64,000 bases of DNA from Roseibium sp. Sym1 (lineage in GTDB: Bacteria > Pseudomonadota > Alphaproteobacteria > Rhizobiales > Stappiaceae). The notes beneath the pieces were generated by a model. That model was given only the letters and a program-made list of their open reading frames with translations. It did not search any database and was not told the DNA's origin. Positions 34,918-43,978 of this stretch are shown here, piece after piece; positions within the stretch are counted from its first letter, which is position 1, and each line of letters opens with the position of its first letter. The position numbers and the translations under genes are program-made. The stretch is from the NCBI RefSeq assembly GCF_027359675.1, contig NZ_CP114786.1:558001-622000 (forward strand), written 5' to 3'.

Positions 34918-36219
34918 TCACGCGGTCAGGGTTTCCAATACATCGCCGTCGACCAGCTTGTGCACAAGCGGCAACACGTCGGCCGGATCCGCCTCAATCG
35001 TCTCGCACAGATCAATCAGGTCGCGCTTTCCGTCGGCGTAGGCGTTGATGTTCAGCAGCGTGCGAACCTGTTGTGCCTTGTTCTTGGTGGACACGGACGG
35101 GTAGAGCCCGCGCGCGCCGAGCTGCGGTTCGCATGGGCGTTTGATCCGCCACACCCGGTTGTTGTCGATGATCGCGAGCGCCCTGGCGACCGCCTCGAAC
35201 CCGCCCTGCAGGCCAGACGGTGTCACCAGCGCCAGATCGTCCAGCGACGTGTGGTATTCCGGATATTCGGTATATTTCGTGCGCATGATCGAGGCGACCG
35301 GAAGATCGACACCCGGACTGCAATACTGCCGTTCGTCGCTGCCCCGGGTCAGGAAGCTGTATTCCTTGTAGTCGGGCGCGACCCACTTGAGCGCGAGGCG
35401 GCCTGCCCGGTCGGCCAGCGTCCCGTCCTCGCGGGAAGGCAGGAACGAATAGGACCTGTCGTCGCCGATGCAGGTCAGCACGTAGCCGGCCACTGTTTTC
35501 TGCTGCAGCTTGTCCAGCCGTTCATGAATATAGGCGATTGCCCCGATGGTTTCCGGAACGAACACGAAACGGTAGGTGTAGTGGTTGTCCTGGTTGGCGA
35601 TCCACTCCGCGACGGCCGTGGCGACAACCGGCCCGGACAGTTCGTTGTTGGCCATGGACGGGTGGCAGACATAGGTGGAGATCAGAATCTCTTCATCGGT
35701 CTTTCCGGGAATGACAAGATCGGCATAGTTCAACACCCCGTCAACATGGTCCGCGTCAATCAAGGCGTGATACTTGCCAGGTTTCAGCGTATCCCTGACC
35801 GTTTGAGAAACACAGAACCCCCAATGGGGACTGTAGTAGGACGTGATGTAGGGAACCGCGTCCGGCTGATCCGGAAGCGAATAGAGGTGCTTTTCCAGCT
35901 CTTCCAGCGAAAGCTCCCTGTCCACCCCGGTCGAATACCCGACGACATGCAGGTTGTTGTCCACCATGTCGGCGACGACCTCACCGTCCGGTCCGGTCAG
36001 CCTCGCCGATCGGATTTGCCACTCCTGCGGCACGGTCCAGTCAAACACCTTCGTTCCACTGGGAACAGCATGAACCTTCAGGCCGGGCAGGATAGCTTGC
36101 AGGTAGGCCAATGTCTCGCGCACGCCCGGACCGGTGAGCGACCGGCAGATCGGCCAGAGGTCACTGGCACGGCCATGGGCTATTCCGCCGATGGCCGGCG
36201 TTTCAAAACCGAGTGGCAT
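34918..36219 (-). CDS. DUF4910/DUF2172 aminopeptidase-like protein
   Basis: The 433-residue protein fits the family of zinc aminopeptidase-fold proteins found in polysaccharide and nonulosonic acid loci. Features include WPICRSLTGPGVRETLAYL at the start, an inserted DUF2172 region, STYVCHPSMANNELSGP with the metal-binding His and Asp/Glu, SFLTRGSDERQYCSPG, YPEYHTSLDDL, and a C-terminal winged helix (about 350-433). Its role may be amide hydrolysis on a modified sugar or precursor; experimental data are lacking as far as I know. AAGGA precedes ATG 36219, 27 bases after pseI. Confidence 0.85.
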   Translation of the reverse strand: MPLGFETPAIGGIAHGRASDLWPICRSLTGPGVRETLAYLQAILPGLKVHAVPSGTKVFDWTVPQEWQIRSARLTGPDGEVVADMVDNNLHVVGYSTGVDRELSLEELEKHLYSLPDQPDAVPYITSYYSPHWGFCVSQTVRDTLKPGKYHALIDADHVDGVLNYADLVIPGKTDEEILISTYVCHPSMANNELSGPVVATAVAEWIANQDNHYTYRFVFVPETIGAIAYIHERLDKLQQKTVAGYVLTCIGDDRSYSFLPSREDGTLADRAGRLALKWVAPDYKEYSFLTRGSDERQYCSPGVDLPVASIMRTKYTEYPEYHTSLDDLALVTPSGLQGGFEAVARALAIIDNNRVWRIKRPCEPQLGARGLYPSVSTKNKAQQVRTLLNINAYADGKRDLIDLCETIEADPADVLPLVHKLVDGDVLETLTA

Positions 36220-36246
36220 TCTATGTCCTTTTCGAAGGCTCTTGCG

Positions 36247-37314
36247 CTAGCCGAGCAGATCCCAGGCGAGCGGCTCGCCACGTTTCAGATCGCGTTTTGC
36301 GGTTCTCCCAAGAACATCCGGCAGGTATTTCGGGTTCAAACCGTAGCCCGGGCGGATCGACCGCACGTTGGTCTCCGTGAGAGGCTCGCCGGCAGCCACA
36401 TCGTTCACGATATAGAGCGAGCGGCGCAGCATGCCCATTTTCGCTTCGTCCGATCCCTTTGTTCCGTAATTGACCCTGCCCTTGGCCGCCCAGGCGGCCC
36501 TTGTGTCCTCGACAAGGCGCTTCAGTTCGTCAGGCTCCAGGGAAAATGCCGAGTCCGGACCGCCATCGGCGCGCGCGAGCGTGAAATGTTTTTCGATCAC
36601 GGACGCGCCGAGTGCAACGGCGGCACTGGGCAACGCCGTGCCGGGCGAGTGATCGGACAGTCCGACGACAACGTCGAACGCCGCGCCGAGGTGCGGCACG
36701 GTTGCCAGATTGGCGTCTTCAGGTTTGCTCGGATAGGCGCTCACGCAATGCAGCAAACAGATGTCATCATGTCCGGTGGCCCGCACCGCATCGACCGTTT
36801 CCTCAGCTTCCGCAAGGCTGGAGACGCCGATGGATATGATCAGCGGCTTGCCTGTGCTTGCCGCCTTCTTGACAAGCGGAATGTCCATGGCCTCGAAGGA
36901 TGCGATCTTGTAGGCCGGTGCGCCAAGCTCTTCGAGAAAGTCGATCGCGGTAAAATCGAACGGGGACGAGAACACCGTGATCCCGACTGATTTCGCGTGA
37001 TCAAACAGCTGTTTGTGCCATTCCCAGGGCGTGTTTGCCTCCTGGTAGAGTTCATACAGCTTGCGTCCGTCCCAGAGCCCGCCCTGAAGTGTGAAGCCGG
37101 GCCCGTCGTGATCGATTGTAATCGTGTCCGCGGTGTAGGTCTGCAACTTCACAGCGTCGGCACCGGCCTCCTTGGCCGCGTCGATCAGGCGGAAGGCCCG
37201 ATTGATGTCACGGTTATGGTTTCCCGACATTTCGGCGATGATGTAGGGAGGATAGTCCTCACCGATTTTGCGGCCATCGATCTCGATACACCGTGCCTGT
37301 TTCTGTTGGCTCAT
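36247..37314 (-). CDS. pseI: Pseudaminic acid synthase
   Basis: The 355-residue enzyme condenses 2,4-diacylamino-2,4,6-trideoxy-L-altrose with phosphoenolpyruvate to form pseudaminic acid. It shows the NeuB-family barrel (IIAEMSGNHNRDINRAFRLI, AGADAVKLQTYTADTIT, GLSDHSPG) and the C-terminal SAF antifreeze-like domain (about 295-355, VNDVAAGEPLTETNVRSIRPG). The IAEMSGNHN form and GSDEAKMGMLRRSLYIV favour PseI over NeuB or LegI. ATG 37314 is preceded by GGAGG. Acceptor specificity for a formylated precursor is suggested by the neighbouring gene. Confidence 0.92.
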   Translation of the reverse strand: MSQQKQARCIEIDGRKIGEDYPPYIIAEMSGNHNRDINRAFRLIDAAKEAGADAVKLQTYTADTITIDHDGPGFTLQGGLWDGRKLYELYQEANTPWEWHKQLFDHAKSVGITVFSSPFDFTAIDFLEELGAPAYKIASFEAMDIPLVKKAASTGKPLIISIGVSSLAEAEETVDAVRATGHDDICLLHCVSAYPSKPEDANLATVPHLGAAFDVVVGLSDHSPGTALPSAAVALGASVIEKHFTLARADGGPDSAFSLEPDELKRLVEDTRAAWAAKGRVNYGTKGSDEAKMGMLRRSLYIVNDVAAGEPLTETNVRSIRPGYGLNPKYLPDVLGRTAKRDLKRGEPLAWDLLG

Positions 37315-37343
37315 GTCTGGCAACCTCCAATTGGGTGACTCGG

Positions 37344-38006
37344 TCAGTCCGCTTTCTCGATCTTCAGCGTGTATTTTTGGCCCTTTATCGTAAAAAAGGC
37401 AGGATAGCGCTCATTGTCCACGACGCGCAGCAATTGAAACTGCTCAGCGAGTGTCTTGTTCGGATCCAGTTCGCTGTCAGCAGGCTTTCGGCGGCGGTAC
37501 CAGGTGGGGTCGCCCGTTTGTTCGACCGCAACCGGACGCTCGTCCGTTTTCAGGTAACTCAGGCAAATGTCAACGATGCTGCGTCCGAGCGCGTCTCGGA
37601 TTTCATCGTTCAACTCGTGCCCCTCGAAGGAGATCGAGGATTGCTGAACGATCGGTCCCGTATCCGCACTGCCGTCCATCTCGAACAGGGTCAGCGGAAT
37701 TTCATCCAGGCCTTCCAGGATCTGCCAGACGACGGGAGAAAAGCCCCGCCCCTTCGGCAAGGCGCTGGCATGGACCACGAGATTGACTTTGTTCCGGGCC
37801 AGAATGGCGTCGGGGGTAAGTTTCAGACAGCTCAGGTAGAATGCGACCTCGCCTTCGGGCACCTTGTCCTGATCCCGTACGAAATTCGCCTCGTCACCAT
37901 TTTCCCGGATACACTCCACCAGCTTCCGCGCGAACGGATCGAACCAGCCCTCGGTGTCAGTGACCACCGATACCGTCCGTTTTTGCGTCCACCATGCGTC
38001 AGACAT
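37344..38006 (-). CDS. Sugar N-formyltransferase in place of PseH
   Basis: The 220-residue protein has the formyl-transferase fold with LVVHASALPKGRGFSPVVWQILEG (His79) and DGSADTGPIV (Asp115), matching the catalytic His and Asp of 10-formyltetrahydrofolate enzymes. The usual Asn two residues before the His is Val here; Asn75 lies four before it. Residues about 150-220 form the second domain. It overlaps the pseG stop by eight bases. No PseH-type GNAT acetyltransferase is present in the locus, so this enzyme is the natural candidate to acylate the 4-amino group and give 7-N-formyl pseudaminic acid. Confidence 0.8.
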   Translation of the reverse strand: MSDAWWTQKRTVSVVTDTEGWFDPFARKLVECIRENGDEANFVRDQDKVPEGEVAFYLSCLKLTPDAILARNKVNLVVHASALPKGRGFSPVVWQILEGLDEIPLTLFEMDGSADTGPIVQQSSISFEGHELNDEIRDALGRSIVDICLSYLKTDERPVAVEQTGDPTWYRRRKPADSELDPNKTLAEQFQLLRVVDNERYPAFFTIKGQKYTLKIEKAD

Positions 38007-39042
38007 ATCTGTCAGCCCTTTCCCGTTCGGCGACCAGCTCCATCACCCTGTCAACGACCCGCCGGGCGCCGGCCCCGTCACAGATGCCGGAACTCTTTTT
38101 CCCGATCGCGGACAACCGGTCGACATCCGCAAGCAGCCGCAAAAGTCCTTCCTGCAAATCGCGGTCGGTATCGGTACGGGCATCGCCTACAAGCCCGATG
38201 GCTCCGGCCTGGTTCATCAGGTCCGCAATCTTTGTCTGGTTGTCTGCGAGCAGAACGACAAGGGACGGGACTCCCATGGCGCAGCGTTCCCACGTGGTGG
38301 TGCCTCCCGCCCCGATGGCCACGTCGGCCGCCAGCATGAGTTCAGCCATGTTCCGCGCATCACTGTGGACCTGAAACCTGTCGTCCCGCTTGCAGATTTC
38401 CTGAAGCCGGCCGTAGCTCTGGGCGTCGCGCCCCAGCACCACATCGATATGGTGCGGAATGTCGATCTCGCTCAGGATGCCACAAACCCTGCCCGCAATC
38501 CCGCCCACATCCGTCATGCCCAGGGATACAAGAACACGGTCGAGCGTCAAGCTCTCCCCCCGCCGTGCCAGCGATGCCTGCCGGTGAAGGGCAAATTCCT
38601 CGCGCAGGAGCGCATATTCTGCCCCCAGCAGCCTGCGGCAGCCTGCCGGCACAAGGTCGTCGTAGTCCTCGTTCCGAACACCATAGGTCTGGTCGAGCAG
38701 AATGTCACAGTCATGCCGGCGATTGGCAAGATCGTCTATAACCATGATTGTGGCGGCATGTTCCCGCCAGAGGCTTTCCTCCGGCGCCGCCATGCCGTAG
38801 TGATCCATGACCAGCAGATCGAAGCCGGGCATCGCGTCCCCGCCGGGCAACGGGTCGGTCTCGCGGACTTCAAACCTGTCCCACATGTCTTCCGGAATAA
38901 CCTTCAGAGTTTCCGAAGAACACATGAACACGCAGGAATGGCCGAGAGAACGAAAGACGCGGGCCAGTGTCAGGCAGCGCATGACATGTCCACCCCCCAG
39001 CGTTTTGCCCGCATCCACTCTAAAGCCCACGCGACGGGTCAT
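37999..39042 (-). CDS. pseG: UDP-2,4-diacylamino-2,4,6-trideoxy-L-altrose hydrolase
   Basis: The 347-residue GT-B-fold enzyme removes UDP from the altrose intermediate. It begins RRVGFRVDAGKTLGGGHVMRC, where the conserved His of GGGH is catalytic, and continues with LLVMDHYG, MVIDDLANRRHDCDILLDQ and the C-terminal nucleotide site ADVAIGAGGTTTWERCAMGVPSL. ATG 39042 has AAGAGG upstream; a TTG at 39075 overlapping pseF is less likely. Length is normal. Confidence 0.94.
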   Translation of the reverse strand: MTRRVGFRVDAGKTLGGGHVMRCLTLARVFRSLGHSCVFMCSSETLKVIPEDMWDRFEVRETDPLPGGDAMPGFDLLVMDHYGMAAPEESLWREHAATIMVIDDLANRRHDCDILLDQTYGVRNEDYDDLVPAGCRRLLGAEYALLREEFALHRQASLARRGESLTLDRVLVSLGMTDVGGIAGRVCGILSEIDIPHHIDVVLGRDAQSYGRLQEICKRDDRFQVHSDARNMAELMLAADVAIGAGGTTTWERCAMGVPSLVVLLADNQTKIADLMNQAGAIGLVGDARTDTDRDLQEGLLRLLADVDRLSAIGKKSSGICDGAGARRVVDRVMELVAERERADRYV

Positions 39043-39071
39043 CGACCTCTTGTCCCTGGTACGTTCTCGGT

Positions 39072-39863
39072 TCAATTCACAGCCTGATAGACGACCTGCT
39101 CGAAACCATCAAAAACACGCTGGCGTGTGTCTTCACCGGTTTGCGCGTTGTGCCGGTTCAGTTCCGGCACGCGTTTGCAGAGTTCAACGAGTTCCTGCCA
39201 CCTGCAGTTCGACAAGTTCGGTACGGAGCGCACCAGCGTCTCGAAAAAGGCCATGTCGTCCGGCGTGTCGAGCGTCCAGCGCAGGCTGCCCGCCGCGAGG
39301 TCCACAGGCAGATGGACATTCAGTTTCTTCAACCCGGGATCCCGGCGCACGGCGGGCATGACATGTTCCCTGTCGTGCGCGGTCGGCTCGTTCTGAAGGG
39401 CTTTTTCCAGCACCTGAGCCCGGACCACTTCCACATCCATCCCGTGGGGGAAACTCGGTGGCGCGTTGTTGGTCGCAAAATCGGCCCCGTGAACCAACAG
39501 GGCCTGCAAGACCGCGCCGCAGACGTCGGGGTCAATCACCGGACAATCGGAGGTCACGCGCAGCACAATGTCGGCTCCGGCGGCGCGGGCGGCACCGTTG
39601 TACCGCGCAAGGACGTCCGTTTCGTCTCCCCTGAAGACGGTGCAGCCGAGCCGCTCGGCCTCAAGCGCAATCGGATCGCAGTCAGGCGTGTCGACCGTGG
39701 CGCAAACCACTTCATCGATGTTCGGGATTGCCTTGCACCGGTCCAGGCAATGCGCCAGAACCGTCTTCGATCCCAGAGACTTCATGACCTTGCCGGGCAA
39801 ACGGCTGGACCCCATGCGCGCCTGAACGATCGCGACATTCCGGGTCTTGGCCGCGCCGTTCAT
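39072..39863 (-). CDS. pseF: CMP-pseudaminic acid synthetase-type cytidylyltransferase
   Basis: The 263-residue protein carries the nucleotide-binding pattern IVQARMGSSRLPGKVMKSLG and the LRVTSDCPVIDP metal site of the SpsF/NeuA-like cytidylyltransferase group. In pseudaminic acid loci such proteins activate the finished sugar to CMP-Pse for transfer. It overlaps pseC by four bases (ATGA). SpsF-like enzymes can also act on other sugars, so PseF is assigned mainly by its place between pseC and pseG. Confidence 0.88.
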   Translation of the reverse strand: MNGAAKTRNVAIVQARMGSSRLPGKVMKSLGSKTVLAHCLDRCKAIPNIDEVVCATVDTPDCDPIALEAERLGCTVFRGDETDVLARYNGAARAAGADIVLRVTSDCPVIDPDVCGAVLQALLVHGADFATNNAPPSFPHGMDVEVVRAQVLEKALQNEPTAHDREHVMPAVRRDPGLKKLNVHLPVDLAAGSLRWTLDTPDDMAFFETLVRSVPNLSNCRWQELVELCKRVPELNRHNAQTGEDTRQRVFDGFEQVVYQAVN

Positions 39864-41077
39864 GAATTCACGCCGACGGCATTTTTCAAGGCCCGGACAA
39901 CGCGCTCCACATCCGCGGTCTCCATTGCGGGGAAAAGCGGCAGGGAGAGGGTCTTCGAATAGAAGCCTTCCGCACCCGGCAACACCTGGTCCCCATACAA
40001 TGCCCGGTAATACGGCTGCGTGTGCACGGGGATGTAGTGTACCTGTGTGCCGATGCCTTCGTTACGCAGGGCGGCCATGACCTGAGCCCTGGTGCGTCCC
40101 GCAGCACCGAAGTCGATGCGCGCAGCGTAAAGATGCTGGGCGGGGCTGCTGTTGGCCAGAGCCGCGTTGGGTTGAATGAGGGGGCCGCATTCCTGCAGGA
40201 GGCCGTTATAGGCTGCGACGAGCGCCCGGCGCCGTGCAACGAATTCCGGCAGCTTCCTGAGCTGGCTGATGCCGAGCGCAGCCTGCATGTCGGTAATGCG
40301 GAAATTGTAGCCGATCTCCTGCATCTCGTAGAACCAGGGATTGGCCTCGTCACCCTCGAAGGCCAGGTTCCTGTTCTGGAACCGTTCAGCGTCCCGGACC
40401 ATGCCATGCGAACGGAGTTCGGCCAGCTTCGCGGCCAGCGCGCTGTCGCGCGTCGACGTTGCGCCCCCTTCACCGCAGGCGATGGTCTTGACCGGATGGA
40501 ACGAAAAGTTCGCCATGGTCGAGTGACGGCAATCGCCGACCGTGAAGTCACCTTCGGATGTGGAATACCTGCTGCCGATTGCATGACAGGCATCCTCAAC
40601 GATCGCCGGCGGTTCGTCCTGCGGAAAACGTGCCGCGATCGACGCAAGCTCTTCCATCGGGGCGACATGTCCGCCCAGATGCACCGGCAGGATGGCCTTG
40701 ACTTTCCGGCCATCCGCCCGGGCCAGCGCTTCTTCCAGGTCCTGCGGGCGCATCACGCCGCTTTCAGGGCAGACGTCAGAGAAAATCACATCCGCGCCGA
40801 CGTAACGCACCGCGTTTGCCGTCGCCAAAAAGGTAACGCTGGGTACGACACACACATCGCCCGGCCCGACGCCAAGCACCAGCATCGACAGATGCAACGC
40901 GGTCGTGCCGTTGGCCGATGCCACAACGTGCGGGTCGCCAAAGGCTTGCGAGAGGGCGGCCTCGAACCCCGCCACGGCCGGGCCTGAAGTCAGATAATCG
41001 CTGCGCAGGACATCGCAAACGGCTGCAATGTCGTCTTCGTCGATCGTCTGACGGCCATAAGGCAGGAAATCAGCCAT
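39860..41077 (-). CDS. pseC: UDP-4-amino-4,6-dideoxy-N-acetyl-L-altrosamine transaminase
   Basis: The 405-residue PLP enzyme of the DegT/DnrJ/EryC1/StrS family aminates the 4-keto product of PseB. Visible sites are ANGTTALHLSMLVLGV, the Asp in IVEDACHAIGSRY that binds the PLP pyridine nitrogen, and the PLP Lys197 in SFHPVKTIACGEGG. The C-terminal GTQVHYIPVHTQPYY is characteristic of PseC. It sits 44 bases after pseB and is coupled to pseF. Confidence 0.95.
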   Translation of the reverse strand: MADFLPYGRQTIDEDDIAAVCDVLRSDYLTSGPAVAGFEAALSQAFGDPHVVASANGTTALHLSMLVLGVGPGDVCVVPSVTFLATANAVRYVGADVIFSDVCPESGVMRPQDLEEALARADGRKVKAILPVHLGGHVAPMEELASIAARFPQDEPPAIVEDACHAIGSRYSTSEGDFTVGDCRHSTMANFSFHPVKTIACGEGGATSTRDSALAAKLAELRSHGMVRDAERFQNRNLAFEGDEANPWFYEMQEIGYNFRITDMQAALGISQLRKLPEFVARRRALVAAYNGLLQECGPLIQPNAALANSSPAQHLYAARIDFGAAGRTRAQVMAALRNEGIGTQVHYIPVHTQPYYRALYGDQVLPGAEGFYSKTLSLPLFPAMETADVERVVRALKNAVGVNS

Positions 41078-41121
41078 TCATCACGCCTCGCACTCAAGAA
41101 CCAAGAGCGGTAGCAATCGGT

Positions 41122-42165
41122 TTACAGGCTGCTTTTGCTGAGCAGATCTTCCAGGCCCGACGCGTCCAGCCATTCGGAATTGTTGTCACTTGTGTAACTG
41201 AAACGGTCGGTGACGCGTTTGACATGCGCCAGGTCCAGGTAGCTCTCGCGATTGAACTCGTTGAACGCGGGCTCGATGGCATAGCGATCCGGAAACTCCA
41301 CGGTGACATAGGAGTCGTCTTCCGAGATCATGATCTCGTGCAACTTTTCTCCCGGACGGATGCCGACGACCTTGTGGGGCAGGCCTGGTGCCAGAACCTC
41401 GGCAAGATCCGTAATCTTCATGCTCGGGATTTTCGGAATAAAGATTTCGCCGCCGCGCATCATCGCAAAGGAGGAAATCACGAAGGCAACCCCCTGTTCG
41501 AGCGTGATCCAGAAGCGGGTCATGCGTTCATCGGTGATCGGCAGCTCGGTCACGCCGCGCTCAAGAAGGCCGCGGAAGAAGGGAACGACCGACCCGCGCG
41601 ATCCGACGACATTGCCGTAGCGCACAACCGCAAATCGCGTTCCGATGTTGCCACTGAAATTGTTGGCCGCGACAAAAATCTTGTCCGAGGCGAGTTTGGT
41701 GGCTCCGTAGAGATTGATCGGGTTCGCGGCCTTGTCGGTCGACAGGGCGACAACATGTTTCACGCGATTGGCCAGCGCCGCGGACACGACGTTTTCCGCA
41801 CCCTGGATGTTCGTTCGCACGCATTCCTGAGGATTGTATTCGGCGGCCGGCACCTGCTTGAGCGCCGCGGCATGCACCACATAGTCCACTTCGCGCATCG
41901 CGAACTGGAGCCGGGCCTGGTCCCGCACGTCGCCAATGAAAAATCGGACGGCGCGGAGTTTTTCCGGTGGGAAAAGCGCCTGAAGCTCCTGGTTGAAATC
42001 AAACTGCTTCAGCTCGTCACGGGAAAACACAATAATCTTGTGCGGACTGTGGTGCCGCAGAACCGTTTTCACGAACTGTTTGCCAAAGGACCCTGTGCCT
42101 CCGGTGACCAGAATCGTGGCATCATCGAACTTGGCGGAATGTTCGGCGTCAAAAATTCGATACAT
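41122..42165 (-). CDS. pseB: UDP-N-acetylglucosamine 4,6-dehydratase (inverting)
   Basis: The 347-residue SDR enzyme starts pseudaminic acid synthesis by converting UDP-GlcNAc to the 4-keto-6-deoxy-L-altro sugar. It has the Rossmann motif TGGTGSFGKQF, FSRDELKQ, the catalytic ALSTDKAANPINLYGATK with the Asp-Lys and Tyr-x3-Lys sets, and RYGNVVGSRGSV. The short soluble form without membrane spans is the PseB rather than the PglF type. It is preceded by a 63-base gap after the AAC(3)-like gene. Confidence 0.96.
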   Translation of the reverse strand: MYRIFDAEHSAKFDDATILVTGGTGSFGKQFVKTVLRHHSPHKIIVFSRDELKQFDFNQELQALFPPEKLRAVRFFIGDVRDQARLQFAMREVDYVVHAAALKQVPAAEYNPQECVRTNIQGAENVVSAALANRVKHVVALSTDKAANPINLYGATKLASDKIFVAANNFSGNIGTRFAVVRYGNVVGSRGSVVPFFRGLLERGVTELPITDERMTRFWITLEQGVAFVISSFAMMRGGEIFIPKIPSMKITDLAEVLAPGLPHKVVGIRPGEKLHEIMISEDDSYVTVEFPDRYAIEPAFNEFNRESYLDLAHVKRVTDRFSYTSDNNSEWLDASGLEDLLSKSSL

Positions 42166-42228
42166 GTAAAACTACTTCTCTTTGCTCGGCCACAGGCGGC
42201 GCTTCCATCCCGCATTAACCAGGACGTG

Positions 42229-43017
42229 TCAAGTGGACACGCCGCGGGAAATCAAAAAATCCGGTGTCTCGGCGATTTGTCGCTGTATGAATTCCAGGGT
42301 GTCCCTGGCTGAAACGACGACGACGCTGCCGCGGCCAATGGGTTTCGTTGCCACGATCCCGGCTTTGCGTGCCAGATCGTCAAACTGTTCGAACCTTGCG
42401 GTTGCACCCGGGTCATTCATGTCACGACAGAAGAACACGATCTCGGACGGCTGCCATTCGACGCCGTTCCACAACTCGCCCGTCATCGCCCTGTCCTGGC
42501 GGTACGGCACGTTTAACGTGCGTTCAACGTAATGAATAAACGTCGATCCGGCATCAAAGTTGATGTTGCAAACCTTACCGTCGGCAGCAAGGAAGCGCTC
42601 CCAGAAACTGTCGGCTCCGAAGCATGTCTTCGACACGTGTTGTGTAAGCTGCTTGCTCAACGCGCCGACGGCAGCGACCGAAAACATCGGCTCGACCGAT
42701 CTGCAGGCGTCCGGCATCTTGCGGACGTATTCGGACAGAGCCCCACAGTCCGAAGGGGTGGCGGCGGGATCGAATCGACGCTCGGACTTGTCGGAGCCGA
42801 ATGAATAACTGAAGGTCGGGACAACGAGGGTTCCCTCTGGTCCAATCACGTCGATCAGGGCGCCCACGGTGCCGGCGCACAGTTCATCGAGAGAGCGAAC
42901 CCCCTCCATCCTGCCCGAGTAACCGACATTGGAGTGAACAAAGATAACGTCGCCTGGCCCGACGCCGCATTTCGACACTGCGTCGGCGACATCCGCTGCC
43001 GTGTAGGAGCCCGTCAT
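42229..43017 (-). CDS. AAC(3)-like acyltransferase (Antibiotic_NAT fold)
   Basis: The 262-residue protein belongs to the aminoglycoside N3-acetyltransferase family: VIFVHSNVGYSG at the start, GPEGTLVVPTFSYSF, and a later FDAGSTFIHYVERTLNVPYR with the conserved His. True resistance enzymes use acetyl-CoA, but relatives in polysaccharide loci acylate amino sugars. Its ATG overlaps the stop of the acyl carrier protein gene (ATGA), so the acyl donor is probably that carrier protein. It directly precedes pseB. I infer transfer of an activated acyl group to an amino sugar on the pseudaminic acid route. Antibiotic resistance is unlikely. Confidence 0.82.
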   Translation of the reverse strand: MTGSYTAADVADAVSKCGVGPGDVIFVHSNVGYSGRMEGVRSLDELCAGTVGALIDVIGPEGTLVVPTFSYSFGSDKSERRFDPAATPSDCGALSEYVRKMPDACRSVEPMFSVAAVGALSKQLTQHVSKTCFGADSFWERFLAADGKVCNINFDAGSTFIHYVERTLNVPYRQDRAMTGELWNGVEWQPSEIVFFCRDMNDPGATARFEQFDDLARKAGIVATKPIGRGSVVVVSARDTLEFIQRQIAETPDFLISRGVST

Positions 43018-43289
43018 GATACCCGCTTGTCCCGGATAATTTCGGCCAGTCCGGACACCTGTGAAAAGGACCGGTTCTGAAAATCGTCCTCGTCGAACTT
43101 TATGTCGAATTCCTGCTCAGCCGCCTCGATCAGCATGATGACCCCGAAGGAATCAATGTATTCGGCTGCGAAAAAGTCGGCCTTCTCCATGTCCTCGCCT
43201 GCCAGCGAAGCAAGCGTCGGGTTCTGCTCCTTGAACCATCCGATCAGCCATGAAAGCTCCACAGCGCGCTCCTGTACTTCGTTTTCCAT
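43014..43289 (-). CDS. Acyl carrier protein
   Basis: The 91-residue acidic protein has the phosphopantetheine attachment region YIDSFGVIMLIEAAEQEFDI, with Ser47 as the modified residue, and a four-helix pattern. It is distinct from the fatty-acid AcpP, whose site reads DSLD. GGGAGC precedes ATG 43289. It is coupled to the AAC(3)-like gene downstream and lies 12 bases after the cyclase gene. Together with the AMP-dependent ligase it would carry an activated acyl group for sugar modification. Confidence 0.88.
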   Translation of the reverse strand: MENEVQERAVELSWLIGWFKEQNPTLASLAGEDMEKADFFAAEYIDSFGVIMLIEAAEQEFDIKFDEDDFQNRSFSQVSGLAEIIRDKRVS

Positions 43290-43301
43290 TTGCTGCTCCC
43301 G

Positions 43302-43967
43302 TTATGCGATCCTGCCAAGACAACGAACGGGAGCCCCATCTCCCTCATGGATTTTCAGGGGCAGAACAAAGAGTTCAAATGTATCGACATCTCCAAGAGC
43401 CCGCAGGTTCGTCACATATTCCACGAGGATCACATCCTTGCCCAGCAGGATGTAATGGTTGGGCGAGTCGTTGTCCGAATTGCGGCCGTTTTTCGGATTG
43501 TCCGGCATCGGCGTGTCCATTGCCAACACCTTGACGCCGGCATCGACCAGAAACTGCGCGCATTCCTCCGACAGGTAGGGATGATCGGAATAATACGCCT
43601 CTGAATTGATGTGATCCGACCAGTCGAACCGCAGCATCAGCCGCCTTGGCGTCCTGCCGGCCAGACGCTTTTCCATTTCCGCCTTGCTGACTTCGGTGAA
43701 CGGTCCGAAATCCGTCATGTTCAGCAGGACACACTCCCCGACGAACAGCTCTGGATCGAGTTCGTCGATGGTCTTGCCGCCGACGATGAAATGACGCGGC
43801 GCGTCCATGTGTGTGCCGGTGTGCGTTCCCAGAACCAGTTTTCTGGTTTCACGCTTTTCATAGTGAAGACGGCCCAGCTGGCTGATCTCCACAAGGGGAT
43901 GCCAGTACACCGGGAACGTCGTCATCCCTTCGCGCAAGGTTAATGTGAGATCCACCACTTCAGACAT
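43302..43967 (-). CDS. Cyclase family protein (kynurenine formamidase-like metal hydrolase)
   Basis: The 221-residue protein has the cyclase-family metal motif GTHTGTHMDAPRHF and a further His region, with DLTLTLREGMTTFPVYW at the N-terminus. The family includes kynurenine formamidase and polyketide cyclases, metal enzymes that hydrolyse amides or lactones. It lies between the VOC gene (11 bases) and the ACP gene (12 bases), so it should act in the same acyl route, perhaps opening a lactone or dehydrating an intermediate. The substrate is unknown. Confidence 0.85.
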   Translation of the reverse strand: MSEVVDLTLTLREGMTTFPVYWHPLVEISQLGRLHYEKRETRKLVLGTHTGTHMDAPRHFIVGGKTIDELDPELFVGECVLLNMTDFGPFTEVSKAEMEKRLAGRTPRRLMLRFDWSDHINSEAYYSDHPYLSEECAQFLVDAGVKVLAMDTPMPDNPKNGRNSDNDSPNHYILLGKDVILVEYVTNLRALGDVDTFELFVLPLKIHEGDGAPVRCLGRIA

Positions 43968-43978
43968 TAGCTAAGGCC

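Noticed and set aside
34960..36990. 676-codon plus-strand frame across the DUF4910 and pseI genes
   Set aside because: Antisense shadow of two well-supported genes; no recognisable domain or ribosome site.
42229..43017. Aminoglycoside resistance gene
   Set aside because: The AAC(3) fold is real, but coupling to an ACP and place before pseB point to sugar acylation.
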